DNA of 64,000 bases from Neobacillus niacini NBRC 15566 (GCF_001591505.1 NZ_BCVA01000029.1:1-64000), one strand, 5' to 3'; positions 33,385-48,516 are shown, numbered from the stretch's first letter. Notes: generated by a model not told the origin, from the letters alone. Numbers and translations: made by a program.

Positions 33385-33570
33385 ATTAGACGGAGTAAAT
33401 CCGCTTAATTTGTAATTATTATAAAAAATAGCTTAAATAAACGGAGAGATTCCGCCTATTGACCTGAAAAGTGTGTATTTGGATAATATTTCTTTGGATA
33501 ACCGGAAAACCTCCCTTTATTTGCCCAGAATTCAGCTCCATTCTGAATTTAACCGGAAAGTCTCCGCTTC
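33385..33570. repeat. Four CGGA-N5-TCCG palindromic repeats, 51-61 bp apart
   Basis: The 695-bp gap between tuf and rpsJ holds four related short palindromes flanked by A/T-rich sequence, beginning at 33391, 33442, 33503 and 33554. Examples are CGGAGTAAATCCG and CGGAGAGATTCCG. The third is degenerate (CGGAAAACCTCC). The spacings are 51, 61 and 51 bp. No ORF of note overlaps them, and the rest of the gap up to about 33800 shows nothing I recognise. Confidence 0.65.
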
Positions 33571-33820
33571 GTAATATAAGGTGAGCTAGATATTTCTGGT
33601 TAACCATTTTTTATTTAACTTTCGATAGGTTCTGGAGATCAAATAAACAGCCTATAGATTAATCGAGTTTCTTCTATTAATATAGAGAGAACTTTCAAAA
33701 AATAAAGCGATATTAAAGGTTATTTCTGGAGAATGATATTATCTATTGAAATTACATAAACAGGTCGCTATAATAATAAAAGTGTGCTAAACGTAACAAA
33801 AAAGATTTTATAAAAAAATG

Positions 33821-33849
33821 TTGCGTTTGCCTAATCTATTATGTATAAT
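33821..33849 (+). promoter_or_regulatory. Sigma-A promoter of the S10-spc-alpha superoperon
   Basis: TTGCGT (33821-33826), 17-bp spacer and TATAAT (33844-33849). Expected start near 33856, giving a leader of about 128 nt before rpsJ. Confidence 0.82.
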
Positions 33850-33891
33850 AGACAATGTTGGTCTTTGACTGCGATGATGTGAAAGGTTGCT

Positions 33892-33928
33892 GACACACCC
33901 GGCCGCTTTGCCATGGCGAGTGTGTGGG
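33892..33928 (+). other. Hairpin in the rpsJ leader
   Basis: ACACAC (33893-33898) pairs with GTGTGT (33920-33925), with an inner GGC/GCC helix. It may be part of S10-operon control; no known leader class was recognised. Confidence 0.5.
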
Positions 33929-33962
33929 AAATTTTCACTGAGAATGTCTATTTTTAAAATAG

Positions 33963-34292
<330 letters not shown>

Positions 34293-34332
34293 TAAAAATA
34301 AATAACCAAATATTATAGGAGGTGTGACTTAA

Positions 34333-34959
34333 ATGACCAAAGGAATCTTAGGAAGAAAGATTGGTATGACTCAAGTATTTGCAGAAAACGGCAACTTAAT
34401 TCCAGTAACTGTAGTTGAAGCTGCTCAGAACGTAGTTCTTCAAAAGAAATCAGTTGATAGCGACGGTTATGAAGCTATTCAAGTTGGTTTTGAAGACAAA
34501 CGCGAAAAGCTTTCCAACAAACCAGAAAAAGGACATGTTGCTAAAGCAAACACTACTCCTAAGCGCTTCGTTCGCGAATTCCGCGGATTAGACGTAACAG
34601 GATATGAAGTTGGTCAAGAAGTCAAAGTTGATATTTTCGCTGCTGGCGATGTTGTAGATGTAACAGGAATCTCAAAGGGTAAAGGTTTCCAAGGCGTTAT
34701 CAAACGTCACGGACAATCACGCGGCCCAATGGCTCACGGTTCACGTTATCACCGTCGTCCTGGTTCAATGGGACCTGTAGCTCCAAACCGTGTATTTAAA
34801 GGTAAATTATTACCTGGACGTATGGGTGGAGAACAAGTTACTGTACAAAACCTTGAAATCGTAAAGGTAGATGTTGAGCGTAACTTGTTATTAATCAAGG
34901 GTAACGTTCCTGGACCTAAAAAAGCATTATTAAAGATTAAAAGTGCGGTAAAAGCGTAA
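34333..34959 (+). CDS. rplC: Ribosomal protein uL3 (RplC)
   Basis: L3 is an early large-subunit assembly protein reaching the peptidyl-transferase region. The 208-residue protein starts [16 protein letters not shown] and has the central extension [20 protein letters not shown] that approaches the active site. AGGAGGTG precedes the ATG. It is 40 bp after rpsJ. Confidence 0.97.
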   Translation: MTKGILGRKIGMTQVFAENGNLIPVTVVEAAQNVVLQKKSVDSDGYEAIQVGFEDKREKLSNKPEKGHVAKANTTPKRFVREFRGLDVTGYEVGQEVKVDIFAAGDVVDVTGISKGKGFQGVIKRHGQSRGPMAHGSRYHRRPGSMGPVAPNRVFKGKLLPGRMGGEQVTVQNLEIVKVDVERNLLLIKGNVPGPKKALLKIKSAVKA

Positions 34960-34988
34960 TATCTTCATAAGAAAGGAGGAACAAAAGA

Positions 34989-35612
34989 ATGCCTAAAGTT
35001 TCATTATTTAACCAAAACGGATCTCAAGTTGGTGAAATCGAACTTAATGAATCAGTATTTGGTATCGAACCTAACCAACACGTATTGTTTGAAGCGATTG
35101 TTATGCAAAGAGCTTCTTTACGTCAAGGAACTCATAAAGTAAAAGTTCGTTCTGAAGTACGCGGCGGTGGACGTAAACCATGGCGTCAAAAAGGAACTGG
35201 TCGTGCTCGTCAAGGGTCAATCCGTTCTCCACAATGGCGCGGAGGTGGTACTGTATTTGGTCCAACACCACGCAGCTATAGCTACAAATTACCTAAGAAG
35301 GTACGTCGCTTAGCGATTAAATCAGCATTATCTTCTAAAGTATTAGAAGAAAACATTTTAGTATTAGAAAGCCTAGCTTTCGACGCACCAAAAACAAAAG
35401 AATTCAAAACAGTATTAGGTGGCCTTTCTGTTGAGAAGAAAGCTCTTATCGTAACTGCTGACCTAGATGAGAACGTAGCATTGTCTGCTCGTAACATCCC
35501 TGGTGTAACAGTTGTAACTGCTGACGGAATCAATGTTCTTGATGTTGTAAATCATGATCAATTAATCATGACGAAAGCTGCAGTTGAAAAAGTAGAGGAG
35601 GTGCTTGCATAA
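34989..35612 (+). CDS. rplD: Ribosomal protein uL4 (RplD)
   Basis: L4 lines the peptide exit tunnel. The 207-residue protein has the extended loop ([19 protein letters not shown]) that forms the tunnel constriction where macrolide resistance changes occur; the sequence looks wild type. Its TAA overlaps the rplW ATG by one base (TAATG), implying translational coupling. Confidence 0.97.
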   Translation: MPKVSLFNQNGSQVGEIELNESVFGIEPNQHVLFEAIVMQRASLRQGTHKVKVRSEVRGGGRKPWRQKGTGRARQGSIRSPQWRGGGTVFGPTPRSYSYKLPKKVRRLAIKSALSSKVLEENILVLESLAFDAPKTKEFKTVLGGLSVEKKALIVTADLDENVALSARNIPGVTVVTADGINVLDVVNHDQLIMTKAAVEKVEEVLA

Positions 35613-35896
35613 TGGATGCACGCGATATCATTAAGCGCCCCGTTATCACTGAACGTTCTACTGACCTAATGGCTGAAAAGAAATATACGTTTGAAGTTGA
35701 TGTGAGAGCTAACAAAACTCAAGTTAAAGATGCGATCGTTGAGATCTTTGGCGTTGAAGTAGAAAAAGTTAACATCATGAACTATAAAGGTAAATTCAAG
35801 CGCATGGGTAAATTCGGTGGTTACACAAACAAACGTCGTAAAGCAATTGTAAAATTAACTGCTGATAGCAAAGAAATTGAATTCTTTGAAGCTTAA
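35612..35896 (+). CDS. rplW: Ribosomal protein uL23 (RplW)
   Basis: L23 sits at the tunnel exit and docks trigger factor and SRP. The 94-residue protein begins [16 protein letters not shown] and has the conserved [17 protein letters not shown] stretch. It is coupled to rplD by the TAATG overlap, with its binding site (GAGGAGG) inside rplD. Confidence 0.97.
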   Translation: MDARDIIKRPVITERSTDLMAEKKYTFEVDVRANKTQVKDAIVEIFGVEVEKVNIMNYKGKFKRMGKFGGYTNKRRKAIVKLTADSKEIEFFEA

Positions 35897-35899
35897 TAA

Positions 35900-36757
<858 letters not shown>

Positions 36758-36767
36758 CGGGGTTGAA

Positions 36768-36792
36768 CTACGGTTCAAAGAACGAGCCGTAG
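36768..36792 (+). other. Small hairpin between rplB and rpsS
   Basis: CTACGG (36768-36773) pairs with CCGTAG (36787-36792). A competing GTTC/GAAC helix lies within. There is no T-run. Confidence 0.45.
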
Positions 36793-36817
36793 AACAATCA
36801 CGAAGGGAGGTTCATCC

Positions 36818-37455
<638 letters not shown>

Positions 37456-37458
37456 CCT

Positions 37459-38741
<1,283 letters not shown>

Positions 38742-38748
38742 TAAATGA

Positions 38749-39437
<689 letters not shown>

Positions 39438-39469
39438 TATAAATATTGCCTTTAAGGAGGTGCTTACGA

Positions 39470-39778
39470 ATGCATGTTAAAAAGGGTGACAAAGTAAGAG
39501 TTATCTCCGGTAAGGATAAAGGCAAAACAGGAGTAATCCTAGCAGCCTATCCTAAAGATAGCCGTGTACTAGTAGAAGGTGTAAACATCGTGAAAAAACA
39601 CACTAAACCTTCTCAAGTGAATCCACAAGGCGGAATTATGAGCTTTGAGGCACCAATTCATGTATCAAACGTTATGCCTATCGACCCTAAGTCTGGTAAC
39701 CCAACTCGTGTTGGTTTCACAACGGTTGATGGCAAAAAAGTACGCGTAGCAAAATCCGGTGAAGTATTAGATAAATAG
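39470..39778 (+). CDS. rplX: Ribosomal protein uL24 (RplX)
   Basis: L24 initiates 50S assembly. The start is ATG 39470 after AAGGAGGTG, giving 102 residues with the N-terminal KOW motif ([18 protein letters not shown]). An upstream TTG-type start at 39446 lies before the ribosome binding site and is rejected. Confidence 0.96.
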   Translation: MHVKKGDKVRVISGKDKGKTGVILAAYPKDSRVLVEGVNIVKKHTKPSQVNPQGGIMSFEAPIHVSNVMPIDPKSGNPTRVGFTTVDGKKVRVAKSGEVLDK

Positions 39779-39806
39779 TCTAAAATTTAGAAGGGAGGTA
39801 CAATAA

Positions 39807-40346
39807 GTGAACCGCCTAAAAGAAAAGTTTGTAAAAGAAGTTACTCCTGCTCTTATGAGCAAGTTCAACTATAAATCAGTAATGCAAGTTCCTCAACTTG
39901 ATAAAATTGTTATTAACATGGGTGTTGGTGACGCAGTAGCAAATGCTAAAGCTTTAGATAATGCTGTTGAAGAACTAGCAACAATTACAGGACAAAAGCC
40001 TGTAGTAACTCGTGCTAAGAAATCAATCGCTGGCTTCCGTCTTCGTGAAGGTATGCCGATCGGTGCTAAAGTTACACTTCGCGGTGAGCGCATGTATCAA
40101 TTCTTGGATAAATTAGTTTCTGTTTCTTTACCTCGTGTTCGTGACTTCCGTGGTGTTTCTAAGAAATCATTCGATGGTCGTGGTAACTACACTTTGGGTG
40201 TTAAAGAACAATTAATCTTCCCAGAAATTGATTACGATAAGGTAAGCAAGGTTCGTGGTATGGATATCGTTATCGTAACCACTGCTAACACTGATGAAGA
40301 AGCACGTGAACTGTTAACTCAATTTGGAATGCCGTTCCAAAAGTAA
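39807..40346 (+). CDS. rplE: Ribosomal protein uL5 (RplE)
   Basis: L5 binds 5S rRNA and the P-site tRNA. The 179-residue protein starts at GTG after GGGAGG. The [13 protein letters not shown] and [18 protein letters not shown] segments are conserved. rpsN follows after 24 bp. Confidence 0.97.
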   Translation: MNRLKEKFVKEVTPALMSKFNYKSVMQVPQLDKIVINMGVGDAVANAKALDNAVEELATITGQKPVVTRAKKSIAGFRLREGMPIGAKVTLRGERMYQFLDKLVSVSLPRVRDFRGVSKKSFDGRGNYTLGVKEQLIFPEIDYDKVSKVRGMDIVIVTTANTDEEARELLTQFGMPFQK

Positions 40347-40556
<210 letters not shown>

Positions 40557-40585
40557 AACCCAAGTCTGGGAAGGAGGTAAAAATA

Positions 40586-40984
40586 ATGGTCATGACAGAT
40601 CCAATTGCTGATATGCTTACTCGCATTCGTAATGCGAACATGGTGCGTCACGAAAAGTTAGAAGTACCTGCTTCTAATATTAAAAAAGAAATCGCTGAAA
40701 TCTTAAAGCGCGAAGGTTTCGTTCGTGACGTCGAATTTATTGAAGACAATAAACAAGGTATCATCCGTATTTTCTTAAAGTACGGTTCAAATAACGAACG
40801 TGTTATCACAGGTCTTAAGCGCATAAGCAAGCCTGGACTTAGAGTTTACGCAAAATCTACTGAGGTGCCACGTGTCCTTAACGGTCTTGGTATCGCACTA
40901 GTATCAACTTCAAATGGTGTTATTACTGATAAAGAAGCTCGTGCAAAACAAGTGGGCGGAGAAGTATTAGCTTACGTTTGGTAA
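40586..40984 (+). CDS. rpsH: Ribosomal protein uS8 (RpsH)
   Basis: S8 binds the central domain of 16S rRNA and is the spc-operon regulator in E. coli. The 132-residue protein begins [17 protein letters not shown] and ends in the conserved [27 protein letters not shown] precedes the ATG. Confidence 0.97.
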   Translation: MVMTDPIADMLTRIRNANMVRHEKLEVPASNIKKEIAEILKREGFVRDVEFIEDNKQGIIRIFLKYGSNNERVITGLKRISKPGLRVYAKSTEVPRVLNGLGIALVSTSNGVITDKEARAKQVGGEVLAYVW

Positions 40985-41015
40985 TATAGTTTCTGAATGA
41001 ATGGAGGTGCACTGA

Positions 41016-41552
41016 ATGTCTCGCGTAGGAAAAAAACCTATTGAAATCCCTGCAGGAGTAACTGTTACTTTAAACAATAGTACTGTTACTGTAAAAGGAC
41101 CAAAAGGCGAACTTACTCGCTCTTTTAATCCAGATATCGAAATTAAAATCGAAGAAAACCTTGTTACGATCACTCGTCCAACTGATGTGAAAGAACATCG
41201 CGCATTGCACGGAACAACTCGTGCGTTAATCGCGAACATGGTTGAAGGTGTTTCCAAGGGCTTCGAAAGAAAATTAGAATTAATCGGGGTTGGATACCGT
41301 GCTCAAAAGCAAGGTAACAAGCTTGTATTAAACGTTGGATATTCTCACCCAGTTGAGATTGAACCTGAAAGCGGTCTTGAAGTCGAAGTACCTGCTAATA
41401 CAAAGATTACGATTAAAGGTACTGACAAAGAACGTGTTGGCGCCTTAGCAGCCAATATCCGTCAAGTTCGTCCTCCAGAGCCTTATAAAGGCAAAGGAAT
41501 TCGTTACGAAGGCGAATTTGTTCGTCGTAAAGAAGGTAAAACTGGTAAGTAA
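41016..41552 (+). CDS. rplF: Ribosomal protein uL6 (RplF)
   Basis: L6 lies near the sarcin-ricin loop. The 178-residue protein has two repeated domains, with [20 protein letters not shown] as the C-terminal signature. GGAGGTG precedes the start. rplR follows after 32 bp. Confidence 0.97.
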   Translation: MSRVGKKPIEIPAGVTVTLNNSTVTVKGPKGELTRSFNPDIEIKIEENLVTITRPTDVKEHRALHGTTRALIANMVEGVSKGFERKLELIGVGYRAQKQGNKLVLNVGYSHPVEIEPESGLEVEVPANTKITIKGTDKERVGALAANIRQVRPPEPYKGKGIRYEGEFVRRKEGKTGK

Positions 41553-41584
41553 TGCCGCATAGGTAAACGAAAGGAGTGACGTAA

Positions 41585-41947
41585 ATGATTACGAAGCTTG
41601 ACAAAAATGCTAGTCGCAAGAAGAGACATGCTCGTGTTCGTGCGAAACTTAGCGGTACTGCAGCTCGTCCACGTCTAAATGTGTTTCGTTCAAACAAGCA
41701 TTTATATGCTCAATTAATCGATGACATGAGTGGAGTTACTTTAGCAAGTGCTTCTACTATTGAAAAAGATCTTAACCTTGAATCTACAAGCAATGTTGAA
41801 GCAGCTAAGTTGGTCGGAGAATTAGTCGCTAAACGTGCGGTAGAAAAAGGTATCACTGCTGTTGTATTTGACCGTGGAGGATACCTTTATCATGGACGCA
41901 TCCAAGCACTAGCTGATGCAGCCCGTGAAAACGGCTTACAATTTTAA
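41585..41947 (+). CDS. rplR: Ribosomal protein uL18 (RplR)
   Basis: L18 anchors 5S rRNA to the large subunit. The 120-residue protein has a basic N-terminus ([14 protein letters not shown]) and the [20 protein letters not shown] signature. The binding site is a moderate AAAGGAG. Confidence 0.97.
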   Translation: MITKLDKNASRKKRHARVRAKLSGTAARPRLNVFRSNKHLYAQLIDDMSGVTLASASTIEKDLNLESTSNVEAAKLVGELVAKRAVEKGITAVVFDRGGYLYHGRIQALADAARENGLQF

Positions 41948-41969
41948 TAGACAAAGGAGGGACACATAA

Positions 41970-42473
41970 ATGATACGTCGTATTGATCCAAACAAACTCG
42001 AACTAGAAGAACGCGTTGTAACGGTTAACCGTGTAGCGAAAGTTGTTAAGGGTGGTCGTCGTTTTCGCTTTACTGCTCTAGTAGTAGTTGGAGATAAAAA
42101 CGGTCATGTTGGTTTCGGTACTGGTAAAGCTCAAGAAGTACCAGATGCGATTCGTAAAGCAATCGAAGATGCTAAGAAGAACTTAATCGAAGTACCAATG
42201 GTTGGAACTACTGTTCCTCACCAAGTTATTGGACGTTTTGGTGCTGGTGAAATTCTATTGAAGCCTGCATCTGAAGGTACAGGAGTTATCGCCGGCGGTC
42301 CAGTCCGTGCTGTTCTTGAATTAGGCGGGGTAGGAGATATCCTTTCTAAATCACTAGGAACTAACACTCCAATTAATATGGTACGTGCAACGATTGATGG
42401 TCTAAAACAATTAAAACGTGCTGAAGACGTAGCTAAGCTACGTGGTAAATCAGTAGAAGAACTGCTAGGATAA
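41970..42473 (+). CDS. rpsE: Ribosomal protein uS5 (RpsE)
   Basis: S5 takes part in decoding fidelity and the mRNA entry helicase. The 167-residue protein has the double-stranded-RNA-binding-like N-domain ([20 protein letters not shown]), the loop where spectinomycin resistance arises, and a C-terminal S5 fold. The loop residues look unchanged. Confidence 0.97.
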   Translation: MIRRIDPNKLELEERVVTVNRVAKVVKGGRRFRFTALVVVGDKNGHVGFGTGKAQEVPDAIRKAIEDAKKNLIEVPMVGTTVPHQVIGRFGAGEILLKPASEGTGVIAGGPVRAVLELGGVGDILSKSLGTNTPINMVRATIDGLKQLKRAEDVAKLRGKSVEELLG

Positions 42474-42486
42474 GGAGGGAAATCAA

Positions 42487-42669
42487 ATGGCAAACAAACT
42501 ATTAATTACCCTCAACCGCAGCGTAATTGGTCGTCCTGAAGACCAACGCGCGACAGTTACTGCTCTAGGTTTACGTAAATTAAATCAAACAGTTGAGCAC
42601 CAGGATAATGCTGCCATCCGCGGTATGATTACAAAAGTTGCTCACCTTGTAACAGTTAAAGAACAATAA
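42487..42669 (+). CDS. rpmD: Ribosomal protein uL30 (RpmD)
   Basis: L30 is a 60-residue large-subunit protein ([20 protein letters not shown]). It lies between rpsE and rplO as in other Bacilli and has AAGGAGG before the ATG. Confidence 0.96.
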   Translation: MANKLLITLNRSVIGRPEDQRATVTALGLRKLNQTVEHQDNAAIRGMITKVAHLVTVKEQ

Positions 42670-42702
42670 TTGATTGTTTTTCTTTCATAAGGAGGTGCCA
42701 AT

Positions 42703-43143
42703 ATGAAACTTCATGAACTAAAACCTGCTGAGGGTTCTCGTAAAGAACGTAAACGTTTAGGACGCGGTATCGGTTCTGGTCAAGGTAAGACTGCTGGTAA
42801 AGGTCATAAAGGTCAAAATGCTCGTTCCGGCGGCGGTGTCCGTCTTGGATTCGAGGGTGGTCAAACACCTTTATTCCGTCGTTTACCAAAACGTGGTTTT
42901 ACTAACATCAGCCGTAAAGAATTTGCGATTGTTAACCTTGATGTTCTTAATCAGTTTGAAGAGGGTACAGAAGTTACTCCAGAACTTCTAATTGAAACTG
43001 GTTTAGTTAAGAACGAAAAGGCAGGAATCAAGATTCTTGCAAAAGGGAACGTAGAGAAAAAACTTACTGTTAAAGCTCATAAATTCTCCTCTACCGCCAA
43101 AGAAGCAATTGAAGCTGTAGGTGGAACTACTGAGGTGATCTAA
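42703..43143 (+). CDS. rplO: Ribosomal protein uL15 (RplO)
   Basis: L15 threads an extended glycine/arginine-rich N-terminus into 23S rRNA ([20 protein letters not shown]). The 146-residue protein has a globular C-terminus. Its stop overlaps the secY ATG by one base. Confidence 0.97.
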   Translation: MKLHELKPAEGSRKERKRLGRGIGSGQGKTAGKGHKGQNARSGGGVRLGFEGGQTPLFRRLPKRGFTNISRKEFAIVNLDVLNQFEEGTEVTPELLIETGLVKNEKAGIKILAKGNVEKKLTVKAHKFSSTAKEAIEAVGGTTEVI

Positions 43144-44441
43144 TGTTCCAGACAATCTCCAATTTTATGCGCGTGGCTGAAATTAGAAGAAAAATTATTT
43201 TTACTCTTTTAATGTTAATCGTATTTCGACTAGGCAGTTTTATTCCTGTTCCGAATGTAAATGCTGAAATTCTGGCAGCACAAGATAAACTAAGTGTTTT
43301 TGGGATCTTGAATACCTTTGGTGGTGGAGCGTTGCAAAACTTCTCCATCCTTGCTATGGGTATTATGCCTTATATCACTGCTTCCATTATTATTCAGCTT
43401 TTACAAATGGATGTAGTTCCGAAATTTACGGAATGGTCAAAGCAAGGGGATGCTGGTCGTCGGAAGTTAGCTCAGTTTACACGGTATTTCACAATTGTGC
43501 TTGGCTTTATTCAAGCTTTAGGTATGTCTTACGGCTTTAATAATATGGCAAGTGGACAATTGATTAAAAACCCTGGAATTGGTACTTATTTATTAATAGC
43601 AGTTGTTTTAACGGCTGGTACTGCATTTCTGATGTGGTTAGGAGAGCAAATTACTGAAAAGGGTGTTGGAAATGGTATTTCCATTATCATCTTTGCTGGT
43701 ATCGTTGCAAGTATTCCTAATACAGTCAATCAGATTTATGTACAGCAGTTTGAAAATGCTGGTGAGCAATTATTCCTCCGTATTATTACGGTTCTTTTAA
43801 TTCTCTTAGCGGTAATTGCGATTGTTGTAGGTACTATTTTCATTCAACAGGCAACAAGAAAAATTCCTATCCAGTATGCGAAACAAAGAGCGATTAATGG
43901 ACGTAATGCAGGGGCACAACAATCCACTCATATGCCGTTAAAAGTGAATGCTGCTGGTGTAATCCCTGTAATCTTTGCAGTTTCCTTTATTGTAACTCCT
44001 AGAACCGTTGCTTCATTCTTTCCAACGAATGATGTAACCCTTTGGATTACAAGAGTATTTGATTATTCCCACCCAATTGGAATGACTTTATATGCTGCAC
44101 TGATTATCGCTTTTACGTATTTCTATGCCTTTATTCAGGTTAATCCTGAACAAGCAGCAGAAAATTTACAAAAACAAAGCGGTTATATACCAGGTATTAG
44201 ACCTGGCAGGAGTACACAGGAATATTTAACACGGGTACTATATCGTTTAACATTTGTGGGTGCTATTTTCTTAACGGTAATTGCGATTCTTCCGATCATT
44301 TTTATCAATGTGGCGAATTTACCGCAATCAGCCCAAATTGGGGGAACAAGCTTGCTAATCGTAGTCGGTGTTGCACTTGACACGATGAAACAGCTTGAAG
44401 CGCAGCTAGTTAAACGTCATTATAAAGGTTTTATTAAATAA
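43143..44441 (+). CDS. secY: SecY, preprotein translocase channel
   Basis: SecY is the protein-conducting channel. The 432-residue protein has ten predicted membrane helices, the ITASIIIQLLQMDVVPKF stretch of the second helix and plug region, and conserved cytoplasmic loops that bind SecA and the ribosome (near KIPIQYAKQ and IPGIRPG). It is coupled to rplO by a one-base overlap and works with secE at 16721. Confidence 0.97.
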   Translation: MFQTISNFMRVAEIRRKIIFTLLMLIVFRLGSFIPVPNVNAEILAAQDKLSVFGILNTFGGGALQNFSILAMGIMPYITASIIIQLLQMDVVPKFTEWSKQGDAGRRKLAQFTRYFTIVLGFIQALGMSYGFNNMASGQLIKNPGIGTYLLIAVVLTAGTAFLMWLGEQITEKGVGNGISIIIFAGIVASIPNTVNQIYVQQFENAGEQLFLRIITVLLILLAVIAIVVGTIFIQQATRKIPIQYAKQRAINGRNAGAQQSTHMPLKVNAAGVIPVIFAVSFIVTPRTVASFFPTNDVTLWITRVFDYSHPIGMTLYAALIIAFTYFYAFIQVNPEQAAENLQKQSGYIPGIRPGRSTQEYLTRVLYRLTFVGAIFLTVIAILPIIFINVANLPQSAQIGGTSLLIVVGVALDTMKQLEAQLVKRHYKGFIK

Positions 44442-44476
44442 ATGGTTTCGGGGACTTACGTTCCCTAAACCAATAA

Positions 44477-45148
<672 letters not shown>

Positions 45149-45149
45149 T

Positions 45150-45310
45150 GGCCATTAGTTTTATCGTAGATCGACTCTCGAACATCTCTTCAATAAGCTT
45201 CAGATGTATGTGGATGTAAATGGCTTTTCTATTGTGCTGAGTATGTAGGACCGAGAGTTGGGCAAGACTTACATGTGGAATTCAATATTCCATCTAATGT
45301 AGAATTTACT
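45150..45310 (+). pseudogene. map: Remnant of map (methionine aminopeptidase)
   Basis: The 282-bp gap between adk and infA contains broken pieces of a MetAP reading frame. VDRLSNIS is read at 45166-45189. YVDVNGFSIV is read at 45207-45236. In another frame, EYVGPRVGQDLH at 45239-45274 corresponds to the family motif REYVGHGVGQDLHEDP, with the His-Gly changed to Pro-Arg. A possible IP follows. At least two frameshifts and loss of both ends make it non-functional. The location matches map in the adk-map-infA order of B. subtilis. MetAP is essential, so another copy must exist elsewhere. Confidence 0.75.
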
Positions 45311-45430
45311 TGCGGACAGAAGACGAACATTATGTTAATATTAAAAGGTTGCTATTGTTTTGTACCTAAGAAAAGTCTTTGCTAAGCGTTTTTCGAATGA
45401 AATAATTGAATAGAGAAGGGAGACGAATTA

Positions 45431-45649
45431 ATGGCCAAAGATGATGTAATTGAAATTGAAGGTAAAGTACTTGAAACTTTGCCGAATGCAATGTTTAAGG
45501 TAGAATTAGAAAATGGTCATACCGTGCTAGCTCATGTTTCTGGTAAAATCCGAATGCACTTCATTCGCATCCTTCCGGGTGACAAAGTTACTGTTGAGCT
45601 TTCTCCATATGACTTAACACGCGGAAGAATTACTTACCGCTTTAAATAG
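45431..45649 (+). CDS. infA: IF-1, translation initiation factor
   Basis: IF-1 blocks the A site during initiation. The 72-residue OB-fold protein begins [22 protein letters not shown] and is of normal length. A GGGAG site precedes it. It normally follows map; here the upstream DNA is the map remnant, so its own transcription or read-through from adk is needed. Confidence 0.97.
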   Translation: MAKDDVIEIEGKVLETLPNAMFKVELENGHTVLAHVSGKIRMHFIRILPGDKVTVELSPYDLTRGRITYRFK

Positions 45650-45799
<150 letters not shown>

Positions 45800-45822
45800 T
45801 CTTGAAGGAGGTGCGCTAACTA

Positions 45823-46188
45823 ATGGCACGTATTGCTGGTGTAGATATTCCACGTGAAAAGCGTGTAGTTATCTCTTTAACTTACATTTATGGTATTGGT
45901 AAAAATACTGCACAAAAGGTATTAGCAGAAGCTGGTGTTTCTGAAGATACTCGAGTGCGTGATTTAACAGAAGACGAATTAAACAAAATCCGTGATATCA
46001 TCGACAAATTAAAAGTTGAAGGTGACCTTCGCCGTGAAATTTCTCTTAACATTAAGCGTTTAATGGAGATTGGCTGCTACCGCGGATTACGTCATCGTCG
46101 TGGTTTACCGGTTCGTGGACAAAACACGAAAAACAACGCTCGTACACGCAAAGGTCCTCGTAAGACTGTTGCGAACAAGAAGAAGTAA
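45823..46188 (+). CDS. rpsM: Ribosomal protein uS13 (RpsM)
   Basis: S13 contacts tRNA and forms intersubunit bridges. The 121-residue protein begins [19 protein letters not shown] and ends in the basic tail [28 protein letters not shown] precedes the start. Confidence 0.97.
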   Translation: MARIAGVDIPREKRVVISLTYIYGIGKNTAQKVLAEAGVSEDTRVRDLTEDELNKIRDIIDKLKVEGDLRREISLNIKRLMEIGCYRGLRHRRGLPVRGQNTKNNARTRKGPRKTVANKKK

Positions 46189-46209
46189 TCGGCAAAGGAG
46201 GTTATTTAA

Positions 46210-46599
<390 letters not shown>

Positions 46600-46775
46600 T
46601 TTTTCTGTATAGAATTTGTATCCTGCGTCTATAATGGATATGATACTAATTTTTAGTAATTTATACTGAAAAATTATTCCAGTTGTTGTGCACAAAACGG
46701 GAACGTATACATGGGGGAATTTCGATTAGTAAAAATACTGGTCGAGGTTTCGACGTTTTGAAGGAGGGTTATTTG

Positions 46776-47720
46776 ATGATCGAAATAGAAAAACCAAAAA
46801 TCGAAACGGTTGAGATCAACGATGATGCCAAGTACGGGAAGTTCGTCGTAGAGCCACTTGAGCGTGGATATGGTACCACTTTGGGTAACTCCTTACGTCG
46901 TATCCTATTATCTTCACTCCCAGGTGCCGCTGTTACATCGATTCAGGTCGATGGGGTACTTCATGAGTTCTCAACAATTGAAGGCGTCGTAGAGGATGTA
47001 ACATCCATCATATTAAACATTAAAAAATTAGCTTTAAAAATCTACTCTGATGAAGAGAAAACTCTTGAAATTGATGTTCAAGGTGAAGGTCCTGTTAAGG
47101 CAGCAAACATTACTCATGATAGTGATGTAGAAATCTTAAATCCAGATCTTCATATCGCAACATTGGCTTCAAGCGGACATCTACGCATGCGTTTAACAGC
47201 TAAGCGAGGCCGTGGTTATACACCAGCTGAGCAAAATAAGCGTGAAGATCAGCCGATTGGTGTGATTCCAATTGATTCTATTTTCACTCCAGTTTCTCGT
47301 GTGTCTTATCAGATAGAAAATACTCGTGTGGGTCAAATGACAAACTATGATAAGCTAACGCTTGATGTTTGGACAGATGGAAGCACAGGGCCAAAAGAAG
47401 CAATTGCTCTTGGGTCAAAGATTTTAACTGAGCATTTAAATATCTTTGTTGGATTAACTGATGAAGCACAAAATGCTGAGATTATGATCGAAAAAGAAGA
47501 GGATCAAAAAGAAAAAGTCCTTGAAATGACGATCGAAGAACTTGATTTATCCGTTCGTTCATATAACTGCTTAAAGCGTGCAGGAATCAACACTGTTCAG
47601 GAATTAGCTAATAAAACTGAAGAAGATATGATGAAAGTACGTAACTTAGGCCGCAAATCACTCGAAGAAGTGAAGGCGAAACTAGAAGAGCTTGGATTAG
47701 GCTTACGTAAGGATGACTGA
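46776..47720 (+). CDS. rpoA: RpoA, RNA polymerase alpha subunit
   Basis: RpoA is the assembly platform of RNA polymerase. The start is ATG 46776 after AAGGAGGG, giving 314 residues beginning [17 protein letters not shown]. The upstream in-frame start at 46683 has no binding site. The alpha-NTD (1-~230) dimerises; the linker is acidic; and the alpha-CTD (about 245-314, ending LGLGLRKDD) contacts promoter UP elements and activators. Confidence 0.97.
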   Translation: MIEIEKPKIETVEINDDAKYGKFVVEPLERGYGTTLGNSLRRILLSSLPGAAVTSIQVDGVLHEFSTIEGVVEDVTSIILNIKKLALKIYSDEEKTLEIDVQGEGPVKAANITHDSDVEILNPDLHIATLASSGHLRMRLTAKRGRGYTPAEQNKREDQPIGVIPIDSIFTPVSRVSYQIENTRVGQMTNYDKLTLDVWTDGSTGPKEAIALGSKILTEHLNIFVGLTDEAQNAEIMIEKEEDQKEKVLEMTIEELDLSVRSYNCLKRAGINTVQELANKTEEDMMKVRNLGRKSLEEVKAKLEELGLGLRKDD

Positions 47721-47783
47721 TTAGGTCATTTCTCAGTTTAAAACTAATCCGTTTAATGACTTCAACAAAGGAGGGAACCCTTC

Positions 47784-48146
47784 ATGGCATACAGAAAGTT
47801 AGGACGCACAAGCGCACAGCGTAAAGCTATGCTTCGTGATTTAACTACAGACTTAATCATCAATGAGCGCATTGAAACTACAGAAACACGTGCAAAAGAA
47901 ATTCGCGGTACTGTTGAGAAAATGATCACTTTAGGTAAACGTGGTGATTTACATGCTCGCCGTCAAGCTGCTTCTTACGTTCGTAATGAAGTTGCTGATG
48001 TTGAAAAAGGTACTGATGCATTACAAAAACTTTTCACTGATATCGCTCCTCGTTATCAAGAGCGCCAAGGTGGATACACTCGTATTATGAAACTTGGACC
48101 ACGCCGCGGCGATGGTGCACCAATGGTAATTATCGAGTTAGTTTAA
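47784..48146 (+). CDS. rplQ: Ribosomal protein bL17 (RplQ)
   Basis: L17 sits near the exit tunnel. The 120-residue protein begins [20 protein letters not shown] and has the conserved [13 protein letters not shown] end. It is the last ribosomal gene of the alpha operon and is followed by a terminator. Confidence 0.97.
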   Translation: MAYRKLGRTSAQRKAMLRDLTTDLIINERIETTETRAKEIRGTVEKMITLGKRGDLHARRQAASYVRNEVADVEKGTDALQKLFTDIAPRYQERQGGYTRIMKLGPRRGDGAPMVIIELV

Positions 48147-48163
48147 TACCTTTAACAGACAAC

Positions 48164-48210
48164 AAGGGCGCTGGACAGTTTAGTTACAAACTTGTTCTTG
48201 AGCCCTTTTT
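48164..48210 (+). terminator. Terminator after rplQ
   Basis: AAGGGC (48164-48169) pairs with GCCCTT (48202-48207), with an inner AGTTT/AAACT stem, and ends in a T-run. It closes the S10-spc-alpha superoperon. Confidence 0.78.
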
Positions 48211-48255
48211 CTGTAAGATAAACTTTATATCAAACACGAACCAAGCCAAAAAGAG

Positions 48256-48456
48256 TGTTATGATGAGCGTGACCCTTCTTTAGAAGGGCACTTGAAGGAG
48301 AATGTATTTCTCCTTGGAAAGATGAATGTAAGCCTTTTAATTATCTTTTTCACGTCTCGTCTAGCTCATGCACCTCCTCCTATTTCTTTAGAGAAAACCC
48401 GTTTAGCGGCAGAATTTACTCGTTCTTCTGCCCAGGGGGAGGTGCAGGCTTTTTTT
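48256..48456 (+). promoter_or_regulatory. Structured leader RNA with terminator, upstream of ecfA1
   Basis: An extended -10 (TGTTATGAT, 48256-48264) may start a leader. Two simple hairpins follow: CCCTTCT/AGAAGGG (48273-48288) and AAGGAGAA/TTCTCCTT (48295-48315). Then comes a three-way junction. Its 11-bp closing stem is 48370-48380 with 48435-48445. It encloses TTTCT/AGAAA (48383-48387 with 48392-48396) and GGCAGAA/TTCTGCC (48408-48414 with 48426-48432). A seven-T run follows at 48450-48456. It looks like a conditional terminator. I do not recognise the RNA class. Confidence 0.6.
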
Positions 48457-48516
48457 GTATTCTTCGAGCTATGCATAGATAGGTAGGAATAGGTGAGATG
48501 AGAGGAGAAGGTTTTG

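Noticed and set aside
48292-48486. A 64-codon open frame between rplQ and ecfA1
   Set aside because: It runs straight through the hairpins and the T-run of the leader, has no convincing family, and its composition reflects the RNA stems.
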